The position numbers were made by a program, and so were the translations under genes. A stretch of DNA of 64,000 nucleotides from Nocardia testacea NBRC 100365 (lineage in GTDB: Bacteria; Actinomycetota; Actinomycetes; Mycobacteriales; Mycobacteriaceae), in the NCBI RefSeq assembly GCF_000308775.1, contig NZ_BAGJ01000027.1:1-64000 (forward strand), read 5' to 3'. Positions 17,799 through 27,069 of this stretch are shown here, in pieces (the stretch's first letter is position 1; every line of letters begins with the position of its first letter). The notes under the pieces are model-generated. The model was not told the DNA's origin. It did not search any database and worked only from the letters and a program-made list of their open reading frames with translations.

Positions 17799-19286
17799 AT
17801 GACCGACACCACGACCGACCTGTCCTCGGACCGGACCGCGGCAGCCACGCGCGAAATCCTGGATCCGTCCACCGGTGCGGTGATCGATATCGTGGCCGAG
17901 CAGGGCGCCGAGGCCGTCGACGAGGCCGTCCGGGTCGCCCGCGCGGCCTTCGAGTCCGGTCCGTGGCCGGCTCTACGGCGCAGCGAACGCGCCACACTGC
18001 TGCTGCGTATCGCCGACGCGATCGAAGCCGCCTCCGAGGACCTGTTCCGGCTCGAGACCCGCAATAACGGCCGGCCGGTCACCGAAACCCGCGCCCAGCT
18101 GTCCCGAGTGCCCGAATGGTTCCGGTACAACGCCGCCCTGCTCACCGCCCAGCGGGACGCCGTCCTGCCCGGTGACGGACCGTATCTCACCTATCAGCGC
18201 CGCGCCCCGCTCGGTGTGTGCGGCATCATCACGCCGTTCAATCACCCCATGCTGATTCTCGCGCGCAGCCTCTCGGCCGCCCTCGCGAACGGCAACACCG
18301 TGGTGGTCAAGCCCTCCGAGATCACGCCGCTCACCACCCTCGCACTGGCCCGGATATTGCGGGACGCCGGACTTCCCGACGGAGTCGTCACCGTCGTCAC
18401 CGGCGGCCGCGCGGCCGGTGAGCGGCTGACCCACCACCCCGACGTCGCGAAGATCACTCTCACCGGGGGCACCGAGGCCGGCCGCTCGGCCGCTGTCGCC
18501 ACCGCGTCCCGTTTCGCGCGCGTCACCGCCGAACTCGGCGGAAAGACACCGATCATCGTCTTCGACGATATCGATCCGGTCGTCGCCGCCGAGGGCGCGG
18601 CATTCGCGGCGTTCGTCGCCGCGGGCCAATCCTGCGTCGCCGGCTCCCGGTTCCTCGTGCAGCGCGCGGTCTACGACGAGTTCGTCACCGCGCTCGCCGG
18701 GCGGGCCCGCGCCATCCGGATCGGCGATCCCGCCGCAGCCGACACCCAGTTGGGTCCGCTCATCAGCGCACGCCAGCGCGACCGCGTCCGCGAACTCATC
18801 GATATCGGTGTCCGGGAAGGCGCTCGCCTCGTCGCGGGCGGCGGCGTCCCCGACCTGCCGGCGCCGCTGCACGGTGGGTTCTTCCTCGAACCCACCGTGC
18901 TCGCCGACGCCACAAATGACATGACGGTGTCCCAGGAGGAGATCTTCGGTCCCGTCGCGGTCGTCATCCCGTTCGACAGCGAAGGGGAAGCCGTCGCGAT
19001 GGCCAACGACAACCGCTACGGACTCGGCGCGGGCGTGTGGACCCGCGATATCGCCCGCGGACACTGCGTCGCGGACCGGATCGTCGCCGGCATGGTGTGG
19101 CTCAACGACCATCACCGGCTCGAACCGTCGCTGCCCTGGGGCGGGGTCAAGGAATCCGGTATCGGCAAGGACGCCGGAACCGAATCCTTCGACGACTTCT
19201 CCTGGATCAAAACCGTCGTCGTGCGCATTGCCGACGACCACGTCGACTGGTACGGCAGCCCGGACGACAACACCCGCCTCAACTGA
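17799..19286 (+). CDS. NAD(P)+-dependent aldehyde dehydrogenase
   Basis: The protein is 495 residues, the normal length for the family. Catalytic residues are visible: C279 in AAGQSCVAGSRF, E245 in VTAELGGKTP, and N148 in ITPFNHP. Coenzyme-loop residues lie in KPSEITP and LTGGTEAGR. It oxidises an aldehyde to the acid with NAD+ or NADP+. It is the first gene of the catabolic operon, divergent from the PucR-type regulator. By context it probably oxidises a semialdehyde formed after ring cleavage; 5-carboxymethyl- and 2-hydroxymuconic-semialdehyde dehydrogenases belong to this branch. The ATG at 17799 is preferred over an upstream frame extension. Confidence 0.9.
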   Translation: MTDTTTDLSSDRTAAATREILDPSTGAVIDIVAEQGAEAVDEAVRVARAAFESGPWPALRRSERATLLLRIADAIEAASEDLFRLETRNNGRPVTETRAQLSRVPEWFRYNAALLTAQRDAVLPGDGPYLTYQRRAPLGVCGIITPFNHPMLILARSLSAALANGNTVVVKPSEITPLTTLALARILRDAGLPDGVVTVVTGGRAAGERLTHHPDVAKITLTGGTEAGRSAAVATASRFARVTAELGGKTPIIVFDDIDPVVAAEGAAFAAFVAAGQSCVAGSRFLVQRAVYDEFVTALAGRARAIRIGDPAAADTQLGPLISARQRDRVRELIDIGVREGARLVAGGGVPDLPAPLHGGFFLEPTVLADATNDMTVSQEEIFGPVAVVIPFDSEGEAVAMANDNRYGLGAGVWTRDIARGHCVADRIVAGMVWLNDHHRLEPSLPWGGVKESGIGKDAGTESFDDFSWIKTVVVRIADDHVDWYGSPDDNTRLN

Positions 19287-19383
19287 TCCCTCGGCGCCAC
19301 GGCCACCCCGGCGAGCCCGCCCGGGGCGATGCCGCGCGCCCACCTCCCCTTTCGACCACGCGACCTTCGCGGAAGGAGCGTCG

Positions 19384-20793
19384 ATGATGACGCCACAGAC
19401 CGGTGCCGGCACCGTGCGCACCGAGATCAGCCGGATGCAGTGGCTGGTACTCGTCGGTACCACCCTCGGGTGGGGCCTGGACGGATTCGCCGGCAGCCTC
19501 TATGTCCTGGTCCTCGGTCCGGCCATGTCCGAACTGCTGCCCCGCAGCGGAATCACCGCCGACAGCTCGGCGATCGGCTTCTACGGCGGCCTCACCGTCG
19601 CCCTCTTCCTCCTCGGCTGGGCGGTCGGCGGCATCCTGTTCGGCATACTCGCCGACTATTTCGGCCGGACCCGGGTCCTGTCCCTCGGAATCCTGACCTA
19701 CGCGGTGTTCACCGCGGTCGCCGCGTTCGCCGATACCTGGTGGCAGATGGGTATCCTGCGCTTCATCGCGGGCGTCGGCTCCGGCGTCGAGGCACCCGTC
19801 GGCGCCGCGCTCATCGCGGAGACCTGGCGTAACCGGTATCGTGCCCGCGCGGGCGGCGTCATGATGTCCGGCTACGCCGCCGGATTCTTCGTGGCCGCGG
19901 CCACCTACGCGCTGCTCGGCAGTCACGGCTGGCGAACGATGATGGCCCTGGCGGTCGTTCCCGCGCTGCTGGTCTGGTTCATCCGCCGCTACGTTCCGGA
20001 GCCGCCCGAGATCGAAGCGAACATCCGGGCGCGCCGGAATCGCAAGAGCCGCGAGAACCCCGCTGCCGAAGACGTATTCGTACTGCGGCGCCTGTTCTCG
20101 GGACACCTGTTGCGTCCCACCCTGGTATGTACCGCGCTGGCAACCGGCTCACTGATCTCCTTCTGGAGCGTATCGACCTGGTACCCGCAGATCATCCGGC
20201 AGATGACCGCGAACGAGGCCACCGTGCCCGTCGGCACCGCCGATCACCGGGTGGCGCTCGCCTCGATGCTCTTCAATGCCGGCGGGATCCTCGGCTACGC
20301 GTCGTGGGGTTTCCTCGCCGAAGCGCTCGGGCGACGCCGCACCTTCGCCCTGAGCTTCGTCCTGTCGGCTGTCGCGATCGGCTACGTATTCCCCTTCGAA
20401 CACACTTATCTCGGCTTCCTGATCGCGATGCCGGTACTCGGTTTCGGACTGTTCGGTGCCCTGTCCGGCACCTTCATCTACGGACCCGAGGTCTTCCCGC
20501 CGAGCGTGCGGGCCACCGCCCTCGCCGTGGTCAACAGCGTCGGGCGGGTGATCACCGCGGCCGGGCCGCTGGTCGCCGGGGTGATCGCGACCTCCTGGTT
20601 CAGCGGCGACCTCGGCCTCGCCACCGCCGCGATCGCCGCACTGGGCCTCGTCGCCTTCCTCGGACTCGCGTTCGCGCCCGAGACCCGCGGCAAGCCGTTG
20701 CCCACCGATGCGCCATCCCCGGACTCCACCGGCGCACCGGAACCCTCCCATCCCTGCGCACCGGCCACCGGCCGAGAAGAGAGCCATTCATGA
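19384..20793 (+). CDS. MFS transporter, aromatic-acid/H+ symporter-like
   Basis: The protein is 469 residues with 12 predicted helices. It has the MFS motif between helices 2 and 3 (GILADYFGRTRVLSLG), its repeat in the second half (GFLAEALGRRRTFALS), and a sugar/aromatic-acid transporter-like end (YGPEVFPPSVRATALAVVNS). The start ATG at 19384 follows an AAGGAG, and a second ATG comes directly after. It likely imports the substrate of the operon. Its stop overlaps the monooxygenase start by four bases, indicating coupled translation. A Pro/Ser-rich tail of about 35 residues follows the last helix. Confidence 0.88.
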   Translation: MMTPQTGAGTVRTEISRMQWLVLVGTTLGWGLDGFAGSLYVLVLGPAMSELLPRSGITADSSAIGFYGGLTVALFLLGWAVGGILFGILADYFGRTRVLSLGILTYAVFTAVAAFADTWWQMGILRFIAGVGSGVEAPVGAALIAETWRNRYRARAGGVMMSGYAAGFFVAAATYALLGSHGWRTMMALAVVPALLVWFIRRYVPEPPEIEANIRARRNRKSRENPAAEDVFVLRRLFSGHLLRPTLVCTALATGSLISFWSVSTWYPQIIRQMTANEATVPVGTADHRVALASMLFNAGGILGYASWGFLAEALGRRRTFALSFVLSAVAIGYVFPFEHTYLGFLIAMPVLGFGLFGALSGTFIYGPEVFPPSVRATALAVVNSVGRVITAAGPLVAGVIATSWFSGDLGLATAAIAALGLVAFLGLAFAPETRGKPLPTDAPSPDSTGAPEPSHPCAPATGREESHS

Positions 20794-21980
20794 ACACCTA
20801 CGACTCGGCCCGGGCGATCGTCGTCGGCGGATCCATCGGGGGGCTGACCACCGCGCTGCTCCTGCGCGACCTCGGATTCTCCGTCGATATCTACGAACGC
20901 ACGCCCACCGCCCTCGACGGGCGCGGCAGCGGGATCGTCCTGCAACCCGATACGGTGCGCTGGTTCGCCGAGCGCAGCACCCAGCGGCTCGCCGACCTGA
21001 GTACCTCGACCTCGTATGTGCAGTACCTGGACCGGGCGAACACCATCGTCTACCGGGAGGAACGCACCTGGACCTACACCTCGTGGGGAACCTTCTACCG
21101 GGCGCTGCTCGCGGATTTCGGCACCGAGCACTACCATCTCGGCGAATTCGCCTGCGGCTTCGAACAGGACGACGACGCGGCCACGGTCCGGTTCGTCAGC
21201 GGCCGTACCGAGACCGCCGACCTGGTGGTCTTCGCCGACGGCATCACCTCGGTCGCCCGCGCCCACTTCGACCCCGACGCGACACTGCAGTATTCCGGCT
21301 ACGTCGGCTGGCGCGGGACCGTCCCCGTCCGCGACGTCTCCCCGGCCACCTCCGAGCTGACCGGGGACGCCATCACCTACAGCGTGGTACCGAACTCCCA
21401 CCTCACGCTCTATCCGATCCCGGGCGATGAGGGCCCGGGATCGGAGCACCGGCTGATGAACTACGTCTGGTACCGCAATGTCCCCGCCGGACCCGAGCTG
21501 ACCGAACTACTACTCGACAAACGCGGTTTCGCGGGTACGGTATCGGTCCATCCAGGCCAGGTGCAGGACCGCTACATCGCGGAGATGAAAGAGACCGCGG
21601 CGGCCGTGCTGGCGCCGGCCGTCGCGGAGGTCGTCACCGCGACGGAGCAGCCCTACCTCCAGGTGGTTTCGGACTGCCGCGCCACGAGCACCGCCCTGGG
21701 GCGGGTGGCATTGATCGGTGATGCCGCCTGCAGCGCGCGTCCGCACGCGGCGGCGGGCACCGCGAAGGCCGCGGCGGATGCCTGGGCGCTGGCTTCGGCG
21801 CTGGCCGACGCCGACGGGCATATCGCCGCGGCGCTGGCGAAATGGGAACCCGGCCGGCTCGAACTGAGCGCGTCGCTGCTGGCCCGGGTACAGGCGATGG
21901 GCACCCGCTCCCAGTTCACCAACACCTGGACGCCCGGTGATCCCGAGCTCCGCTTCGGCCTCTACGGGCCGGGCCACTGA
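20790..21980 (+). CDS. FAD-dependent aromatic/heterocycle monooxygenase
   Basis: The protein is 396 residues of the UbiH/PHBH fold. The N-terminal FAD Rossmann motif is VVGGSIGGLTTALLL with E36 at the end of strand 2. The 'DG' motif is FADGITSVAR, and the 'GD' motif is ALIGDAACS (G310-D311) followed by PHAAAGTAKAAADA. It hydroxylates an aromatic ring using NAD(P)H and O2. The motif GSIGGLT, the GSGIVLQPD segment and the overall pattern recall 2,6-dihydroxypyridine 3-monooxygenase of nicotine degradation, so an N-heterocycle or phenol is a plausible substrate. This is inference from family likeness. It overlaps the MFS gene by ATGA. Confidence 0.87.
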   Translation: MNTYDSARAIVVGGSIGGLTTALLLRDLGFSVDIYERTPTALDGRGSGIVLQPDTVRWFAERSTQRLADLSTSTSYVQYLDRANTIVYREERTWTYTSWGTFYRALLADFGTEHYHLGEFACGFEQDDDAATVRFVSGRTETADLVVFADGITSVARAHFDPDATLQYSGYVGWRGTVPVRDVSPATSELTGDAITYSVVPNSHLTLYPIPGDEGPGSEHRLMNYVWYRNVPAGPELTELLLDKRGFAGTVSVHPGQVQDRYIAEMKETAAAVLAPAVAEVVTATEQPYLQVVSDCRATSTALGRVALIGDAACSARPHAAAGTAKAAADAWALASALADADGHIAAALAKWEPGRLELSASLLARVQAMGTRSQFTNTWTPGDPELRFGLYGPGH

Positions 21981-22009
21981 CCCACCACCCTCTCGAGACA
22001 GGAGAAGAT

Positions 22010-22471
22010 ATGACCGACAACAGGTTCCTCGACGACCTGCCGATCGCGGGCGAACTCGTCGCCACCGATTTCGACAGCTGGCCGGGCTGGCTGCGCACCG
22101 AGTTCGCCGATCATGCCTACGACGGCCACGTCGGCTCGGCCCTGCTCAGTGAATCGCCCCGGGTACGGGTATGGGAGATCCGGCTCGCCCCGGGCGAGCG
22201 ATGGCATGCCCACCGGCACGTCCTCGACTACTTCTGGACCGCCGTCGACGCGGGCCGCAGCCGACAGCACACCCACGACGGCACCGTCCGGGAGGTGTCC
22301 TACACGGCCGGCGAGACCCGGCACTTCCACTTCGGCCCGGGCGAATACCTGCTGCACGATATCGAGAACATCGGTGATACCGACCTCGTCTTCACCACGG
22401 TCGAACACCTCGACAGCGCGAACCCGCCGCTGCCGCTGAGCGATGCCGGCACCGAAGGCGGCCGGGCATGA
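22010..22471 (+). CDS. Cupin-domain protein
   Basis: The protein is 153 residues with a single cupin barrel. The first metal motif is ERWHAHRHVLDYFW (H66, H68, H70) and the second block is HFHFGPGEYLLHDIENIG. It has an AGGAGAA ribosome-binding site. Small cupins in such operons can be ring-opening dioxygenases, isomerases or hydrolases acting on ring-cleavage products. The operon has no other extradiol or intradiol dioxygenase, so this protein is a candidate ring-opening enzyme. The fold is clear; the reaction is not. Confidence 0.8.
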   Translation: MTDNRFLDDLPIAGELVATDFDSWPGWLRTEFADHAYDGHVGSALLSESPRVRVWEIRLAPGERWHAHRHVLDYFWTAVDAGRSRQHTHDGTVREVSYTAGETRHFHFGPGEYLLHDIENIGDTDLVFTTVEHLDSANPPLPLSDAGTEGGRA

Positions 22472-23451
22472 TCGAGTCCGATATCGCGCCCGGCGTCGTC
22501 GATGTCCACGCCCACTGGCTGCCGCGCGAACTCTTCCACCTGCCGCCGGGTTCTCCGTTCGGGCGGCTGCACGACCGCGACGGCGAGCTGTACCTCGGGA
22601 ACGTCCCGTTGTCGATCCGGGCCACCGCGATGAGCGATGTGCCCGCGATCCGCGCGGATATGCGCCGCGCCCGGGTCGGTGTCCGGGTGCTCTCCGCGCC
22701 ACCGTTCGCCTTCCCGGTGCACGACGCCGACGGGACCGAGGACTACGTCGCCGCGTTCAACACCGCGCTGGCCGAAGTCGTCGCCTCGTCGGCGGGCAGC
22801 CTCGTGGGCCTGGGCATGGTCACCTTCGGCAATCCCGGCCGGACCACCGCGCAGCTCGAACAACTCGCCGGGACACCGGGGATCGCCGGGGTCGCGATCC
22901 CGCCGCTGCTCGGCAGCGAATCCCTCGACCGAGGTCCGCTGCACCATGTACTCGCCGAGGCCGCCCGGCTGGATCTGGCGGTGCTGGTGCACCCGATGCA
23001 ACTCCCCCGGCCCGAATGGCCGGACTACTACCTGGTCAATCTGATCGGGAACCCGGTGGAGACGGCCACCGCGGTGGCTTCGGCCCTGCTCGGCGGCGTC
23101 CTCGAGGAACTCCCGCGACTTCGCCTGTGCTTCGTGCACGCCGGCGGCTGCTCGGCCGGGCTGCTCGGCCGCTGGTCCCACGCCTGGCACGCACGCGCCG
23201 ATGTCCGGAGCGGATCCGCGCGGCCACCGGCGGAGTCGTTCGAGAAGCTGTGGTTCGACACCGTCGCCCACGACCCCCAGCTGCTGACTCTGCTGCGCGG
23301 CCACGCGGGTGCCGGCCGGATCGTCTGCGGCAGCGACTACCCCTTCGATATGGCGGAACCCGATCCCGTCCGCTTCGCCGTCACCCACGGAGTCGCCGAA
23401 GCCGAGCTCGTCGCGTCCGCCCGGGAATTTCTCGGCCTCGCGTCGCTTTGA
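22468..23451 (+). CDS. Amidohydrolase-2 (ACMSD-like) decarboxylase/hydrolase
   Basis: The protein is 327 residues. The metal set of the ACMSD/gamma-resorcylate-decarboxylase family is complete: H14 and H16 in VDVHAHWLP, H175 in LVHPMQLP, H224 in CFVHAGG, and D290 in CGSDYPFDM. Members remove CO2 from aminocarboxymuconate semialdehyde, resorcylate or related acids without a redox cofactor. It overlaps the cupin gene by four bases. In this operon it probably decarboxylates a ring-cleavage product upstream of the aldehyde dehydrogenase, as ACMSD does in tryptophan and 2-nitrobenzoate breakdown. Confidence 0.88.
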   Translation: MIESDIAPGVVDVHAHWLPRELFHLPPGSPFGRLHDRDGELYLGNVPLSIRATAMSDVPAIRADMRRARVGVRVLSAPPFAFPVHDADGTEDYVAAFNTALAEVVASSAGSLVGLGMVTFGNPGRTTAQLEQLAGTPGIAGVAIPPLLGSESLDRGPLHHVLAEAARLDLAVLVHPMQLPRPEWPDYYLVNLIGNPVETATAVASALLGGVLEELPRLRLCFVHAGGCSAGLLGRWSHAWHARADVRSGSARPPAESFEKLWFDTVAHDPQLLTLLRGHAGAGRIVCGSDYPFDMAEPDPVRFAVTHGVAEAELVASAREFLGLASL

Positions 23452-23503
23452 CAGGCAGCGGGGACACCACCCGCGTCCCACCGAGTATCAGGACAGGCAG
23501 GCC

Positions 23504-24658
23504 ATGAGTCAGCTCTTCACCCCGCTCACCCTGCGGGAGATCACCATCGCTCATCGGGCCTGGATGTCACCGATGATGCAGTTCGCCGCCGTCCCCGACG
23601 GCCCCGACGTGGGCACCGCGACCGACTGGCACCTCCAGCATCTGGGGTCCCGGGCGGTCGCGGGAGCGGCGCTGATCGTGGTCGAGGCCACCGCCGTCAC
23701 CCCCGGCGGCCGCAGCAGCGACTACGACCTCGGGCTCTGGAACGACCGGCAGGTCCAAGTGCTGCGCCGCCACACCGGATTCCTGCGTGCCCAGGGCACG
23801 GTGCCGGGAATCCAGCTCGTACACGCCGGTCGGAAGGCGGCGACCGGGCGGCCGTGGCGCGATCCCGACCGCGCGCAGCAGACCTGGCCCACGGTGGGCC
23901 CGAGCGCGGTGCCGTTCGGCCGGTTGCCCGCCCCCGCCGAGATGAGCACCGCCGAGATCGCCACTGTCGTGGAGGAATTCGCCGCCGCCGCCCGCCGCGC
24001 CGCCGCGGCCGGGTTCCAGGTACTCGAACTACACGGCGCCCACGGATACCTCATCCATCAGTTCCTGTCGCCGCAGTCCAACACCCGCACCGACAGTTAT
24101 GGCGGAAGTTTCGACAACCGCATCCGGTTCGCACTCCAGGTCGTGACCGCGGTCCGCCGCGAATGGCCGGCGGAACTACCGCTGTTCTTCCGCCTCTCGG
24201 CCACCGACTGGCTCGGCGGCGATACCGAGGACCCGCGGCCGGGATGGACCGTCGCGGAGTCGATTGCGCTCGCGCCACATCTCGAGCGGCTCGGAGTCGA
24301 CCTGGTCGACGTGTCCAGCGGCGGCTCCGTGCCCGACGCGGCGATCCCGGTGCGGCCGGGATACCAGGTTCCCTTCGCCGCGCGGCTCCGCGACGAAGCC
24401 GGGGTCCGCACCAGCGCGGTGGGCATGATCGTCGCCCCAGAGCAGGCGGAGGAGGTCATCGCGCAGGGACAGGCGGACGCGGTCTTCCTCGGCAGGGCCC
24501 TGCTGCGCGATCCCGCCTGGATTCGGCAGGCCGCGGACCGGCTCGGCGCGCGGCTGCCGCACCCGCCACAGTACGACCGCGCTTTCCGGACTCCCGCGCC
24601 CGCGGTGGGGTCGCGGGAAGACGGCAGGCGGCAGCTCACCGAAGTTCGTGCGGTGTGA
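23504..24658 (+). CDS. Old Yellow Enzyme-family NADH:flavin oxidoreductase
   Basis: The protein is 384 residues, an FMN-binding TIM barrel of the YqjM/XenA class. Blocks include LFTPLTLREITIAHRAWMSP, IVVEATAVTPGGR, IQLVHAGRKAATGRPW, ELHGAHGYLIHQFLSPQSN and FLGRALLRDPAW. It reduces activated C=C bonds or nitro groups with NAD(P)H. It is the last gene of the catabolic operon, 52 bases after the amidohydrolase, with its own GGACAGG upstream. XenA of Pseudomonas putida 86 acts in quinoline breakdown, which supports an N-heterocycle theme, though that remains inference. Confidence 0.88.
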   Translation: MSQLFTPLTLREITIAHRAWMSPMMQFAAVPDGPDVGTATDWHLQHLGSRAVAGAALIVVEATAVTPGGRSSDYDLGLWNDRQVQVLRRHTGFLRAQGTVPGIQLVHAGRKAATGRPWRDPDRAQQTWPTVGPSAVPFGRLPAPAEMSTAEIATVVEEFAAAARRAAAAGFQVLELHGAHGYLIHQFLSPQSNTRTDSYGGSFDNRIRFALQVVTAVRREWPAELPLFFRLSATDWLGGDTEDPRPGWTVAESIALAPHLERLGVDLVDVSSGGSVPDAAIPVRPGYQVPFAARLRDEAGVRTSAVGMIVAPEQAEEVIAQGQADAVFLGRALLRDPAWIRQAADRLGARLPHPPQYDRAFRTPAPAVGSREDGRRQLTEVRAV

Positions 24659-24813
24659 GCACGCACCGTGCCCGCACGAGAGCACAATATTTCGTCAGCC
24701 GGGAAGGAGTTGACAGCGCGGGTCGCATCGGTGCCCGGCCTACGTCGGGTGGGCATCGGATCACGTGAGCACCGGCAGCGGGAGGACGCGGCGTGCGACC
24801 GGCGCCGCCGGGC

Positions 24814-25461
24814 TCACCGGCGCGCGAAGGCGAGCCCGCCCGCCACCGCGAGCATGGTGACGCCGGTGCCCCGATCCAGACAGCGCCGGGTGCGCGGCGG
24901 CATATCGAACGAGTTGAGCGCTCCGCCCGCCCCCGCGTACACCGTCGCCGCGATGAACTCGATGACGAGGTAGCCGAGGCCCAGTGCGATCAACTGTGCG
25001 GGAACGGCCCCTGCCGCGTGGTCGACGAACTGGGGCAGGAGCGCGGCGAACAACAGCAGCGCTTTGGGATTGGTGAGCGCCACCGTGAACTCCTGCCGGG
25101 TCAGCTGCCGGCGCGTCCGGCGCAGCGGCGACACGTCCGGCGGCGGGCTGCCGGACGAGTCCGGTGCACCTGCCGAGCGGCTCCGGTAGAGCATGGACAC
25201 CCCGAGGTAGAGCAGATACGCGACGCCGCACCATTTCACGGCCGTGAACACCGGCTCGGAGGTGACCAGCAATTCACCCAGACCCACCGCTGTCGCGAGG
25301 ACCAGCAGCAGGAAAGCCGACAGCCGGCCGGACACGGCCACGAGCGCATCCACGGCGCCCTGCTGCACCGCGTTCCGCAGCGACAGTAGTTGGTTCGCAC
25401 CCGGAGTGAACGCGATGAGCGGAGCAGCGATCAGGAACGGCTGCCAGTGCGGAGTCGGCAT
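24814..25461 (-). CDS. LysE/RhtB-family amino-acid exporter
   Basis: The protein is 215 residues with about six helices. The opening resembles the family (FLIAAPLIAFTPGANQLLSLRNAVQQG, residues about 8-34), as do KWCGVAYLLYLGVSMLYR and FTVALTNPKALLLFAALLPQFV. It exports amino acids or their analogues. The start at 25461 follows a run of G close to the ATG; upstream residues in the frame are low-complexity and are rejected. It converges on the OYE gene. The 25462-25728 interval beyond it holds a short hydrophobic frame without a start codon, which may be a worn gene end. Confidence 0.85.
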   Translation of the reverse strand: MPTPHWQPFLIAAPLIAFTPGANQLLSLRNAVQQGAVDALVAVSGRLSAFLLLVLATAVGLGELLVTSEPVFTAVKWCGVAYLLYLGVSMLYRSRSAGAPDSSGSPPPDVSPLRRTRRQLTRQEFTVALTNPKALLLFAALLPQFVDHAAGAVPAQLIALGLGYLVIEFIAATVYAGAGGALNSFDMPPRTRRCLDRGTGVTMLAVAGGLAFARR

Positions 25462-25728
25462 CCCCCCTGTATACAGCTCGTTGCCGAGCGCGGAAACCGG
25501 GCGGTTCACCGGGAGGATTCCGCCCGGTCCCACCGGCTCCGGGACGAACAGACCAGGGCCGATGCGAGGAGGGCGGGGAGGGCCAGTGCGACGGCGAGCC
25601 CGGTGTTCCCGGCCGCGGCGAGTCCGAGACCGCCCAGCAGTATGGCAGGGGGATGTTCCAGCGCTGATCACGCCGGATGAGCCGATTCTCACGACCGGCG
25701 CGGGTGCCCGCCCGGCCGTGCCGTCGCC

Positions 25729-26832
25729 TCATCCGGCGGCCGGATGCCGGTGATCCCGCGCTGGGGTGAGTTCGTCGACCACCACCAGATTCCCGCCGCA
25801 CTGCTTGGCCCGGTACATGGCGGCGTCGGCGCATTGCAGCAGCCGATCCGGGGTCGGGCGCGGGCACCGGGGACAGATCGTCGTGTCGAAAACCGCGACA
25901 CCCACACTCGCGGTGACCTCCACCGCGGTCTCCGGCGGGTCGGCGACCGCGAGGCGCAGCCGTTCGGCCTCGGCGCGCGCGGCCACCGCGTCCATCGGCG
26001 CGGCTACCACGAACTCCTCCCCACCCGTACGCGCCACCACCGCCCGGTCCCCCACGGCGGCGTGCAACCGCCGGGCGGTCCGTACCAGGACGGTATCGCC
26101 GACGCGATGCCCCCAGGTGTCGTTCACGCTCTTGAACCGGTCGAGATCAAGGCTCATGACGCAGACCGCGGGAAACCCGTCGATCAGCTGCGGCAACCGG
26201 ATCTCCAGACCCCGGCGGTTCAGCAGTTCGGTCAGCGGGTCCGACAGCGACTCGGTGCGCAACAGCCAGTAGAGGATCTGCAACGCGGGTAGCGCGCTGA
26301 CCACCGAGACGAACAACAGCAGCCCGACCGCACAGGCCAGCCGGATATCGCCGCCCCCGGTGGCTATCCGCACCGAGAACACGATCACCGACAGCAACGA
26401 CCACACCGAATGCGCCGCCAGGGCCCGAGCGCTGTGGAAGAAGCCCAGGTAGCTACCGGTGACCATGAGCAGCACCGCACCCATCGCCCCGAACAGCCGA
26501 TCCGGCACCTGGAGGAACTCCACGGTGAACAACACATCCGCGCCGCCGATCAGCGCCAGCGACTCGGTCTTGCCCGGCCAGGGCAAAAGCCACCAGCGCA
26601 GCGCCCACAGCGTCCCGCACAGCACCCCGGCCGTCGACGCGAGGCCGGGATCACCGGCCGGGCCCACCGGAGTACCCGCGATCACCGAGCCCATCACAGC
26701 GATCGCCGCGCCCGCGACGCCGACCAGCACCTTCAGGGGACCCAGCGCCGACCGCGCCGCCAGCGTGCGCACCAGCCAGCGGTAGTCGACCGGGTCGTTC
26801 CACCAGGCCCGCAGTGTTCTGCTGTCATTCAT
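25729..26832 (-). CDS. Membrane-bound GGDEF diguanylate cyclase
   Basis: The protein is 367 residues. An N-terminal membrane domain of about six helices (residues 30-190) is followed by a GGDEF domain with DPLTELLNRRGLEIRL, DLDRFKSVNDTWGHRVGD and active-site motif RTGGEEFVV. It should make cyclic di-GMP. The product-inhibition site (RxxD upstream of GGEEF) is absent, so feedback may be weak. The start ATG at 26832 follows GAGGGTGAG. A long open extension upstream lacks family resemblance. It lies just downstream of the two acyltransferase genes on the same strand, 238 bases apart, and is probably transcribed separately. Confidence 0.87.
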   Translation of the reverse strand: MNDSRTLRAWWNDPVDYRWLVRTLAARSALGPLKVLVGVAGAAIAVMGSVIAGTPVGPAGDPGLASTAGVLCGTLWALRWWLLPWPGKTESLALIGGADVLFTVEFLQVPDRLFGAMGAVLLMVTGSYLGFFHSARALAAHSVWSLLSVIVFSVRIATGGGDIRLACAVGLLLFVSVVSALPALQILYWLLRTESLSDPLTELLNRRGLEIRLPQLIDGFPAVCVMSLDLDRFKSVNDTWGHRVGDTVLVRTARRLHAAVGDRAVVARTGGEEFVVAAPMDAVAARAEAERLRLAVADPPETAVEVTASVGVAVFDTTICPRCPRPTPDRLLQCADAAMYRAKQCGGNLVVVDELTPARDHRHPAAG

Positions 26833-27069
26833 CGGCTCACCCTCGGTCTCGACCGCGCTGCCCACCGTAGCCCGTACCGAAGGCGAGAACTCGGCAATCT
26901 CACCGGCTGGCCCGGGGCGGTCCAGACCGGCCATTATTCCCCTGGCCGCAACATCCGGAGCAGGCAGACCGAGGTGTTCCACCCGAGACGGCGCCGGCCG
27001 GCCTATCGACAGCCGATGGCTCCGTCCGCTACCCGGGAGCCGGCCCGAGGGATCCGGCAATGAGCGCGT

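Noticed and set aside
24668..24973. Small plus-strand frame after the OYE gene
   Set aside because: It overlaps the end of the LysE gene antisense and has no ribosome-binding site.
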